Shown piece by piece: positions 55,178 through 64,000 of a stretch of 64,000 nt of DNA. Location: positions 48,364,381-48,428,380 of the forward strand of contig NC_087065.1 of NCBI RefSeq assembly GCF_963678635.1. The letters are read 5' to 3'. Every line of letters starts with the position of its first letter. Position 1 is the first letter of the stretch. Both the position numbers and the translations under genes were made by a program. A model generated the notes under the pieces. That model did no database searches. It saw nothing but the letters and a program-made list of their open reading frames with translations, and was not told where the DNA came from. The stretch is from Symsagittifera roscoffensis (lineage: Eukaryota > Xenacoelomorpha > Acoela > Convolutidae).

Positions 55178-56481
55178 TTGAGTAGAGATTCGAAACTTGC
55201 CTCCCGAAAACGATTTGTGACAGCCCGCTCAGTTACCCAAAAGGAGCGCCTGGTGAAGTTCATCGAGAGCCTCAAGCGAAAGCGTCTCACCCAACGAGCA
55301 CGGATAGAAGCGTCTGCAAACGTGGAGGTGTTTGCGATCAATAACAAGAAACCCTTAGTCAACCGAAGCAGGCAGGCTCTCGTGGGTTTGCCCGGCCTCT
55401 TCGATGCGGATCTACAGGCCAAATTGACGGAGGAGGACCATTTCCTGGACCCGATGAAGAAAGCTACCATTAACACGGATATTTCTTCGTTCAGCAAACT
55501 GAGCACCTACATGGCGCAATTTTGGAGCAAGGCAGCGGTTGTCAACAACTATGTGAGTGTCAACAACAAACTGGCGATACCGGATCAGCTGCAATCGGGC
55601 ATTCTGGTGCAACTTCACCGCTCGCACCCCAGACAAGAGGCTATGGTTACTGCCTCCGAGTATATCTGCTGGCCTTTTTTCAATCGCCACAACATCAGGA
55701 CTTGTGAAGACTGCAAAGAATACACCCTTTTGATAAGAACCTAACATCAACCCTAAAGTCTGACTCCTCTAGGCCACTACCGGAATTTTTGGCCCCTAAT
55801 CAATCGCCACAACATCTGCTGGCCTTTTTTCAATCGCCACAACATCAGGACTTGTGAAGACTGCAAAGAATACACCCTTTTGATAAGAACATAACATCAA
55901 CCCTAAAGTCTGACTCCTCTAGGCCACTACCGGAAATTTTGGCCCCTAATCAAAAATTGCAACTTGATTTTGCGGGTCCGATTGTTGATGAAAAGTACAG
56001 AAAACGTCCTTATCCTAGTCTCAATCGACAAATTCTCTAAGATTCCGTCCATCTTACTTACAAAAACGTCAGGCGCTAAAAAGTCAGTCCTGTTTTGAAA
56101 TTCGTTTATTCGCTTTCAGAGCTTGCCACAGTCGATTCGAATGGATCACGGTTCTGTATTAAAAACTGAAATCGTCAGTCAATTTTGTAGAGAACGAAGG
56201 ATAAAACACATCCTTACACCGATGGCTGACCATTGAGTCAATGCTTTGGTCGAACGCATGATTCACACAATCAAACGTAAATTGGGATCTGAAAACTTGA
56301 TCCTAACTTTGATCAACTAAAATCTATTCTTCAACAAACACTCGAAGAGATTAGAAAAACCAAACATTCTGTTCTCAAAAAGTCTCCTTTTGAGCTCCGC
56401 TGTGGTCGCAAACCTAATACTGAATTCTCCCAAGCGGTTAATAACATTATAATTTATGATAGTTTAGCTCAAGGACTCGAG
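55178..56481 (+). pseudogene. Integrase of element A (unit B copy)
   Basis: The frame 55178-55744 parallels 51172-51750, with the HHCC end RTCEDCKE (the final Cys is Tyr here, EYTLL). Next come the private 150-base duplication and a core in shifted frames, with the same stops as unit A. It was dead before the duplication. Confidence 0.65.
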
Positions 56482-58077
56482 ATGAACTTGTTGACTCCTG
56501 CACAGATCGCGGGCCGAGACTATAGCCGAGACAGAGTGAAAGTGGTTCCTCGCGGCAGTTCCAGCCCTCACGTGGCACCACGAAATCAGCCAATGTTCTC
56601 GGTTGGCTCACATGTAGCGGAGAGCGAGCCGTACACAGCGCTGGAGCATCTGGCGAAGGCCGCGAAAGTTTGTGCCCAACAAAAATGTAATCTACCTCTA
56701 GAGAAAAAACGCCTGGTTATGAAGGAAATAGCAACTCGCTACTCAGACCTTGCGAATAGGTCACAGACAGGGCTTACTGGAAACACCCGCAGGTTCTACG
56801 CTCATGCTTCAGATCCTGCCATCCCAGCGTTATTCCCCTACCAGCACCTCAGTGTCACGCAAAGCTCGGGTTGAGCCTCCAAAACAAGTAAGCTAGAAAA
56901 ACTACTCCTCGAAAATTATTTTCGTGTTAGAGAACTCAAGAAAATTATAGACCGACATTTCGGAAAACCTCTAATTGAAATCGCGAAATTGAAAATCCTC
57001 AACATTGTAACTATCGAGTACATCACAGACAAAAGAAAAGTATACCGGAAAAATCATACTTGTCTAAAGTTTAGTCCCAATTTTTGTGACATTTCAGCTA
57101 GTCAGGGTACGCTGGGCGACAGAATAGCCACATTGCAACGCCGAATCGCCCAAAACCACAGTCTTCTTCGCCACCAAAAAGGTCAACCTCGTGTTCAGTC
57201 CAGCACAGGCCCTACAGTGGTCGACCTCACAGCCGATTCCTCTTCTAGTGACGGTTCGGTAGTCAGCCTCAATAATCCAGCAACCCATACTTCTTCGACC
57301 CTGATCCCATTTCGTTCAGTCCAGCACAGGCCCTACAGTGGTCGACCTCACAGCCGATTCCTCTTCTAGTGACGGTTCGGTAGTCAGCCTCAATAATCCA
57401 GCAACCCATACTTCTTCGACCCTGATCCCATTTCCTGGTCCTACCACTCAAGTGCCTTCTACGATGCCGGAAAAGACGTATTCAGTGACTCTGTCACCAG
57501 GGAAAAAGACTTTGACAGCCATCGATCAGTATGTCCAAAACGCAACGACGCCTCATCTCACTCGATAACTCACCCCAGCAACGAAACTGGAAGTAGCGCG
57601 GCTGCGCTGGTGGCTCCAATTCCCACTCAGGCTCCGGACAGTTCTGAAATGACGCGGGCTTCTGCTCACATTAAAACGCGCACAAGGTTCTTTGGTGACC
57701 CTCTTCGTCACTCGGTCAAGGCAGTAGAGGAAGAGATGTCGGAACACTCGTCTTCGGTAGTCATAACCGTTGTAAATCTCACCTCTCCCCACAAGCGTAT
57801 TGAGCTTATTCGTCTGCAACTGGGCCCAATTGCGCAAGAATAGGTGACTCCTATTAAGAAAAACAAAATACAGGAGCCAAAAGAAAATAAAACTTATATG
57901 ACATGACTCAATTTTCCAAACGTTAAGCTTTTGTATTAAAACTCTCATGCTATTCTTGTGCAAAAATTTGTTCGCAGTTTCTTCCTCGCGCAGGCTGTCC
58001 CTGTCATGCATTTATCTAAACTGAGTGCTAAATTTAATCCTTATCCTAAGGATGAAGTTTTTTTCTCCCGCGGGGAA
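56482..58077 (+). pseudogene. Pol tail of element A (unit B copy)
   Basis: The frame 56482-56874 (130 codons) is longer than its sister because the TGA at 52555 is absent. It continues at 56989-57369 and 57338-57568. The 121-base duplication inside the Ser/Thr-rich tail doubles the STGPTVVDLTADSSSSDG segment. A further tail frame lies at 57610-57843. Confidence 0.55.
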
Positions 58078-58454
58078 TGTCGTGAGGCGACTTTCGGTAC
58101 CTCGCTTATCCTATGCATAAATATATTAATCATGTGTATCTACTTATCTGTTCGCTATTATGTATGTCCTTACTCAAGGCCATAACTAAACGGTCAGTTT
58201 GTGCCGTTAAGTTTTGCGTTTAGCCAGTTGCCCGATAGCCTTAACACGATACAGTCATATACTGAACTGAGTGCCTATTCTATACCTCTATATATTCGCC
58301 ATCTATGGTTTATCTAAAATGGCGTTAGTAAATGTTTATTCATTCGATACAGTGTATCTATTTATTCTACTCATAACCTATCTATTTATGATACTAATTA
58401 ATTTACTATTAGCTTTTAACCCTTCAATCTTGAGTCAGTACTGGGCGGGTTACA
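58078..58454 (+). repeat. LTR copy in unit B
   Basis: 377 bases, TGTCGTGAGGCG to GGGTTACA, without the internal duplication. It is followed by attgcaacctagc, that is, the flank with the target duplication lost. Confidence 0.92.
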
Positions 58455-59292
58455 TTGCAACCTAGCATTGCAACCTTGCATAAAAAATGGAATGAAAGCA
58501 CTTAAATCGGAAACAAACAAAAAATTAAAAAAGTGAAAAAACCAAATACACGAATTTCATTATTTCGTCTGAAATGATATTCAAATTGAGAAAAAAGGCG
58601 TCCAGCAAAGAAAGTTGCAAAGAAAAGAGATTCCAAATTTTTCAACGAACGGCAACAAAACCGACAAAGCTGGGGTCAGTTCTCGTTGAACCAAACAAAA
58701 CTGAATAAAAACTTTCCGCCATTTTTTAAAATCTTTATGTGTGTTTCCGGAAGAAAAGAGGCATAAATTTATTTTAACGTTTAAAACGACGCAAAATGAG
58801 GTCAAAGAGCCGATGAAACATAAGCTAAAACCAACTGGAAGCTTTTAAAACCACTATTGATTCAAGAAAACATAGCTAGAAACAGGATCAAATTTATAAA
58901 GCAAAAAACAAAAAGAAGAGTAGAATATACAAACAGAGGCTAATAAACTTCCTTTTTACCGGGGAAAAAACAGTTTCTCGAATAAATTTGCTTGCAGGAT
59001 AATTATTTCGCATATCTGGCAACTAAGCTGTCAAAATTTAATCAAACAAAAGAAATGATTTAATCATAAAAAAGAAAATTTTAAAAAGGAACATTTTCAG
59101 ATTGAACAAAACAGTTGCTGACCCAATTTGAAACCAAGAGTTTTACATTCCCAGGCGTGGACATTGCCTCAAGCCTAAAATTGCCAGAAAAAAATAAGCA
59201 ATTTCAATTATTAGAAATCAAGTTTTCAATGCAATTAATGACTTACTTAACAAAGTTGTTAAACTGAAAAAAACCTATCTACTTAATCTTTC

Positions 59293-59301
59293 ATATATAT
59301 A

Positions 59302-59352
<51 letters not shown>
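59293..59352. repeat. AT microsatellite
   Basis: An (AT)n run with one TTT interruption. It is the target into which the MITE at 59354 inserted. Confidence 0.97.
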
Positions 59353-59353
<1 letters not shown>

Positions 59354-59355
<2 letters not shown>

Positions 59356-59756
59356 GGGGCGGATTTAGGGGGGGGGGCGGATTCCCCCCTTTGATACTTT
59401 TTCAGAAATCCATTTTTGGCCGACCGACCCTAAAATTTTTCTAAAGGCGCCTATGGCGCCAATATATACTAACTTTGAGGGGGAGCGCGCGCCAAAAAAA
59501 ACTTTGAGGGGGAGAGCGCGCGATTTTTTTGTCAAAATTTTTCAAAAAGTGCCCAAAAACGGCTTTTTTGACTGTTTTTTCAAAAATTTGCCTGCGGCGC
59601 AGAAAATTTAGCAAAAATAGGGGCAAAACAGTGCTTAGGGAGAGCTCGAAAAATCTATTTGGTCGACCTAAAAAAAAAAAAAAAGGTTAAAATTTTCCAA
59701 TTTTTTTTGAAAATCCGCCCCCCCCCCCCCTCGAGAAAATCCTAGATCCGCCCCTG
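59354..59756. mobile_element. hAT-type MITE with 8-bp target duplication
   Basis: Terminal inverted repeats CAGGGGCGGATTTAGG (59354-59369) and CCTAGATCCGCCCCTG (59741-59756) differ at one position. Perfect 8-base target duplications TATATATG flank it (59346-59353 and 59757-59764). The 403-base interior has G and C homopolymers next to the ends and a gcgcgcgc-rich middle, but no transposase. TIR type and 8-bp duplication fit hAT non-autonomous elements. Confidence 0.92.
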
Positions 59757-59764
59757 TATATATG

Positions 59765-60207
59765 AAAGAATATACAAATTCTTGAATCTTCAAACAAATA
59801 TCCCGACACAATGCCAATATCTAATACCAATCGACAAAAAAACTAATTGGCTCTGAAAGCCATAGGTTTTAAATATATATCACTTCAACACTCAAAACTT
59901 GTTGATTGCTCATAGTGGATCTCCATAAACCTTCACGCCGATAATTAAACGATTGTAGCTGGAGTAAATTTAACTGAACACATACAGCATACAGATTTTT
60001 CAGTTACAAATACAGAGATGCATTTCTGTAGCATCATTTCATTTCAAGGGTTCTCGATCTATTTCACAGGTTTTCTACTCAGAGCTTTCTCAGTTCTTGC
60101 TTTCTAGCATTTCTGCACTTCTTATTCTCTCGGAGAACAAAACACTATTTTTCCACTTCTAGCTTTTTGTCAAATGCTAGAGGTGATTAGCAATGTGAGG
60201 ATGCCGT
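59765..60207. other. Interval without a recognised gene
   Basis: AT-rich continuation of the flank. Nothing supported. Confidence 0.5.
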
Positions 60208-60595
60208 CACCTGACAAAACCCTGAAAATGGAAGGAAGTAGAACCAGACAAAATTCGCACGACTCCTTGGACAACATCCTGTCCCTATCTGCAGATTTAT
60301 TTTATACCACATCAGCATCCAACGATGAAAGATGACCAAATAGGCGTTCTGATTTTTTACTGATGGGGCTGATTAGTTAGCTTCGATAAGTAGTTGTAGT
60401 CAACAGGCTGAGCCGAGGCAAAACTCAGGCAGGCGAAAATTGATTCTGGGTTATTCGAAATGCTCTTAACTGTATGTAGGTGAAATAAAGGTAGTGGAAC
60501 TTTGTCTCTTTATCTTTCATTGAAGCTCATCGGTACCAATGTTCAACGGCTGCTTATCTACATTTGTTTCTCTTGATGCACAACGACTGTACAAC
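60208..60595 (+). repeat. Diverged direct repeat, copy 1 (partner 61132-61540)
   Basis: Shares cctgacaaaa-cctgaaa, ccacatc-gcatcc, gatgaaagatgacca and a ttctgggtt block with 61132-61540 in the same order, roughly 70 percent identical. Inverted repeat B lies between the two copies. Confidence 0.8.
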
Positions 60596-60754
60596 TAACG
60601 AACTTTCTAACTTATCGTTAAATATGTGGAAACGAAGACTAATTCTCGAATCGTCGGGCAATTTTTAGGATTCACTGACATTTGCTAAAAATTATTTGAC
60701 AAAAAAAATTAAGAAGCTCTGAAATCCATTTGAGTTATGTATGGATTACTATAC

Positions 60755-61113
60755 TCATAGAGTAATTTCAGATAAGGTACACCGTCTGCTCGTCACGCTA
60801 TCTTATTTTCGGCCGGATAGATTCGTGCAACTTCTTAGTCTAATACCAATCTTAATCTTACTCTTATATCTCCTAGACTCAATAGATCTAGTGTACACCG
60901 GTTTATTCGAGTTAGTTCCAGAATGAGAAGTTTAATTCAAATTGTTCTGGTGTTGAAACTAGAAGTAGTTTCAACACTTACAAATAAGTGGGTTGTTAGT
61001 TTGATGGAGTATGATTGGTTAGTATTTAACATTTTATACAGATAAAATATCATAATGATAACCAATGATAAATACTAGTTTAGATCTGGTGGTTCCACAT
61101 TGGTTTTGAATAT
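60755..61113 (-). repeat. Inverted repeat B (partner at 19628-20045)
   Basis: Reverse complement of repeat A. It has the nearly invariant 70-base core at 60756-60826 and the double hairpin at 60950-60990 (stem GTGTTGAAACTA / TAGTTTCAACAC). About 25 bases present in A near 19905 are missing here. Confidence 0.85.
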
Positions 61114-61131
61114 AAATTACTGCTGCTGCCT

Positions 61132-61540
61132 GACAAAATCCTGAAATCAGAAAAGAGGCGGTACTAGCCAATATTCGCAATACTCTTGGGCCAACCAAAC
61201 TGAATGGGCTTTATCCTGTCGCTCTCTGCAAATTTCATCGATACCACATCGGCATCCGATGATGAAAGATGACCAAGTAGGCATTGTGACTTTCTTTATT
61301 ATTTGGACTTGGGCTGATTGGTTAGTTTAGGTAACAAGTTGCATTTTACAGAAGATTGCGGGGCAAAATTCTGGCAGGCAAAAATTTGTTCTGGGTTCTT
61401 TGAATTATTCTTGAATGTAGCAGATGAAATGTATGGAGCTCAACTTTGTTTTTTAGTCTTTTGTAAAGCTTATCACCACTAATGACTAGTATCTGGTTAC
61501 CTAAAGTAGTTTGTCTTGCTGTATTGCATATCCTAACCAA
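61132..61540 (+). repeat. Diverged direct repeat, copy 2
   Basis: See 60208-60595. A 64-codon minus frame within it is not supported, because copy 1 does not keep it open. Confidence 0.8.
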
Positions 61541-61670
61541 CGTTTGTATCCAATTTCTCCTTACTCGATGTATGCTTAACCACTTGCGAGGTGATTAAGT
61601 ATTGCTTTGTCTTTAATAATCTTCACTTTCAGCGAGTCCATGATCCATTTTAACCACGAATACCTACAAC

Positions 61671-62190
61671 TCATTGAAATCTTTTTTTTTCTATCTGCAA
61701 GTCGCGTCCCCTCAGTGTTTCAAGTAACAAGCAACAATGAGCGAAAGGTAGCATAGCTGGGGGCATGACTTCTTTTGGAAACTTACACTTATGGTGCAAT
61801 GCAAGCATTTCTTGAGCATAGTGGTGTTGCTTCAATGTTTGGCAAGTTCCAGGTGGAGTCGCACCTTGGTGTTTTGTTTTTAATGTGCACTTATTAACCA
61901 CAAAAAGAACCGATTAAGTTTTCGACTGACAGCGTGTAGGTGTCCAGCACTCCTCCTCTCTGTCAAAAACCCCCATCCTGCCTTCTACAAGGTATCGATG
62001 TTGGCATTTGATCCCACTCTAGTTCCGTACAGGTCTCAGCGTCTGGAAGCTCCCAACCATTTCCCCTCATATAGCTCATGACAGGGCCCTTCACTGGAGT
62101 ACTGGTTGAAACCCTTCCTGAGATCAGTGAAGCGCTCAGTTCCTCTGAATGAATAATTAAAGAAATCGCGAATAAAGTTATCATTAACAT
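61671..62190 (-). pseudogene. Envelope-like ORF start, minus-strand gypsy element
   Basis: The frame from ATG 62190 opens MLMITLFAISLIIHSEE, a short signal-peptide-like hydrophobic stretch. It is followed by polar sequence with Cys (AETCTELEWDQMP, SIPCRRQ) and ends at TAA 61963. The next frame, 61901-61671, goes on with spaced Cys residues (NKCTLKTKH, PPGTCQTL, HHKCKFP). It lies downstream of a gypsy pol end on the same strand, where env belongs in env-bearing gypsy elements. No membrane anchor was identified further left, so the gene is truncated or decayed. Confidence 0.4.
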
Positions 62191-62481
62191 AGGTAGATTC
62201 TACGTATGAATATCTAATTCTCGAATCCGAATGGATCGATAAACAAAGAGTCTCACAGAAGCGGTGTAAAACACCTAGTCGATTTACAACATTTATTCAC
62301 GACTGAACAATAGTTCAGACACAGTTCATGTTTGACGCCTATCAAGGTCAACCGACCGACCAACCGAGTAAGGTTAACATAAAAAATGAACAAAATAAAT
62401 AACATGTATATATAATGAGTTCATCGATCCAGGCCGGATGACATTCCCGCTCAGCAAGAGAAATCTAAGCAAACTGTTTTC

Positions 62482-62586
62482 AGCTTTGAGTTTTATACTC
62501 CCCGTGGGACGTTTTGAGCTTTGAGTTTTATAGTCCCCGTGGGACTTTTTGAGCTTTGAGTTTTATAGTCCCCATGGGAGTTTTGA
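62482..62586 (+). repeat. 35-bp minisatellite, three copies
   Basis: Units start at 62482, 62517 and 62552, each reading agctttgagttttata followed by -tccccgtgggac or a close variant. Confidence 0.93.
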
Positions 62587-62769
62587 TTTCTCCTCACACC
62601 TCTGTTTGTTTTCCATCTTTGTTGGCGTCCTCCACATTATTTTCATGTTCCCCTTCGTAAAATTTTTCGTTTTTCTTTTCATTCTGATCTCCTTTCGGCG
62701 TGCCTTTCTCCTTTACAAATAGAATATCATTGTTGTTATTGTTCGTTTCGTCTACTGTTGGTGATGTCA

Positions 62770-64000
62770 AGTTTTTTAATTCTTTTTTGGACTAATGGCT
62801 TCGATAAATTTAACGCAAGCTTGATATTGTGGTGTTTTCTCTGTAAATCCCATTTCTTGTATGAGCGATTTTAGGCTCGGTTAACTTTCTGTATTTGTTT
62901 TATCTGGCGGCGATTCAATTTCAAATCGAATTGTTTTCTGTCCTTCGTCGTTCGTGTCGTTTATTGCGTTAATCGGGACAGGATTCCCGAAATGCAGTTG
63001 ATAGCGCCGACTGGCGGTTTCGTGTTGATTTCCGTTGTGGTACTGCTGTGATTGTGGGTGGCGTACATTTTGGTTCAGCCTCTTCGGCGATGGTGCGATG
63101 TCTCCCGAGGATGTAGACGAATCATCGTCGTTGTCTGATCCACTGGATGTGGTTTTCTCCTGCGTGTTGTTATCTCTCGTCTTTTCAACCTTGTCGTCTG
63201 TTTGTAAACTTATTCCGCGTGTTGTTTGTAATTTGTGTGTCGGGCGCCCGCCTGTTCGTTTTCCTGTCGATTTGGCCTTTCTTTTTGTCGGACTGTTCTG
63301 ATGTGCCTGGCCTGTAGTCTTCTCTTGACGAGTTAATTTTACTGGTAATTTCGTTCTCTCGTCCTCTCGTCCTCCATTTCGTTCTCTCGTCCTCGGGTGT
63401 TGAGGAGCGTTAGGATTCTCGATGTCTAAAAAACACAGGCATGGTCCTGATCTCCGTGCGGATTTATCCGGACCGTGCAGATAGGGTTAATATTCGGACC
63501 GTGCAGAGAGAGTCTGCATGGTCCGTATATTAAAGGGTTAGGAACAAATGAGGCTCCGCTATTTATTAATAGTCTTGGTTGCTTTCCGAATGTTTGTACC
63601 TATGCGGTATGTTGTGTGTATATTAAGATTTTCCCGTCTTTGTTTTTATATCTTTGTTCGAATTTTTTTTGGATCTTTAACCTTTGTTGCTAGTCTAATT
63701 GTTTTTCGTGCCACCTGGTTTATGCGTTTTTTCGTACTTTTGTCTATTGTTGCTTGTACCCTTTTATATCGTACATTTAACCTATCCTTGTTTGTTTCTG
63801 TAACTTTAGAGTTTGCACCTGTGTGTTGCTGTGGCGGAGACTTCGCTATTTGGAGGGTTTTCGGCATTTGTGGATTCAATTTTGTTTCTTGTCTCCTCAT
63901 GAATACTTCGTTTTTCGACCACCGTTGTAAGTCATGCAATCTCTCTGCTGGTAGTGGCGGCTTTGTAAGGTTCTTTCTATCTAACCAAGCATGTTTTGTT
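62770..64000 (-). pseudogene. Ty3/gypsy pol C-terminal region, minus strand
   Basis: The frame 63939-63646 contains MHDLQRWSKNEVF and QVARKTIRLATKVKDP. These are integrase C-terminal sequences of the same family as 43960-44700. After a break at about 63645, a frame of about 150 codons, closing near 62880, encodes the disordered Lys/Thr/Ser/Asn-rich Pol tail (ending EIESPPDKTNTES). Traces continue to about 62770. The element extends beyond the right edge of the window, where the rest of pol should lie. Confidence 0.6.

Larger units (their letters stand above)
55088..59086. repeat. Tandem duplication unit B
   Basis: Second copy of 51082-55087. Private changes are a 150-base duplication (55665-55814, 55815-55964), a 121-base duplication (57193-57313, 57314-57434) and loss of the bases around the target duplication after the LTR. 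Confidence 0.93.

Noticed and set aside
1-64000. tRNA, rRNA or bacterial-type operon features
   Set aside because: Looked for tRNA B-box-like words and rRNA-like stretches and found none that could be supported. Gene context and splice-like signals point to an animal genome.

Overview
The window reads as AT-rich, repeat-dense DNA from an invertebrate animal. It has metazoan-type retroelements, a Mutator-like relic, a hAT-type MITE and splice-like signals. No host housekeeping gene, rRNA, tRNA or CRISPR was recognised. Nearly everything with coding potential is selfish or viral DNA in various states of decay. The species cannot be named from this sequence.

Region 1 (1-18.1 kb, + strand) is a long Ty3/gypsy-type retroelement that carries an envelope-like gene. 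Its order is gag (4.9-7.1 kb), aspartic protease, reverse transcriptase/RNase H (to 9.55 kb), DD35E integrase (10.1-11.1 kb), hydrophobic ORFs (12.0-12.7 kb), a Pro/Ser/Thr-rich ORF (12.7-13.8 kb), the env-like gene (13.7-16.1 kb) and a second low-complexity accessory ORF (16.25-18.07 kb). A rearranged second copy lies to its left, with an env piece (1-1931) fused directly to a gag-protease-RT piece (1932-4888).

Region 2 (19.6-42.8 kb) is the most unusual part. It is a decayed adintovirus/Maverick-Polinton-like element. A leftward (minus-strand) structural block is present twice in tandem, units of about 7.0 and 7.4 kb at 22.2-29.2 and 29.6-37.0 kb. In minus-strand order each unit holds unassigned ORFs, a possible exonuclease-like ORF, a packaging-type ATPase, another unassigned ORF, an integrase, a penton-like protein, a basic core-X-like protein, a hexon-like capsid protein and an adenain-type cysteine protease. 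Each unit has a 168-bp satellite at its upstream edge. On the opposite strand, at 41.5-42.75 kb, is the N-terminal part of a PolB-like protein. It is preceded by a compact promoter-like array of three 59-60 bp repeats, each with a perfect TGACGTCA site, and a TATA box. All genes are broken, and several stop codons are shared by both units, so the element died before it was duplicated. A Mutator-like transposase relic (21.3-22.2 kb) abuts the block.

Region 3 (43.0-59.1 kb) contains a gypsy pol relic (43.0-45.1 kb) and a second, complete gypsy insertion (46920-54453). The latter has LTRs, a primer-binding site and a perfect 5-bp target duplication, but its RT catalytic motif is deleted. Its 3' half plus flank has been duplicated in tandem (51082-55087 and 55088-59086).

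Region 4 (59.1-64.0 kb) holds an AT microsatellite, a 403-bp hAT-type MITE with an exact 8-bp target duplication, diverged direct repeats, the inverted partner (60755-61113) of a repeat at 19628-20045, and a minus-strand gypsy pol end followed by an env-like ORF with a signal-peptide-like start. The two inverted repeats share a hairpin with compensatory base changes. Tandem duplication at scales from 35 bp to 7.4 kb is the recurring theme of the window.
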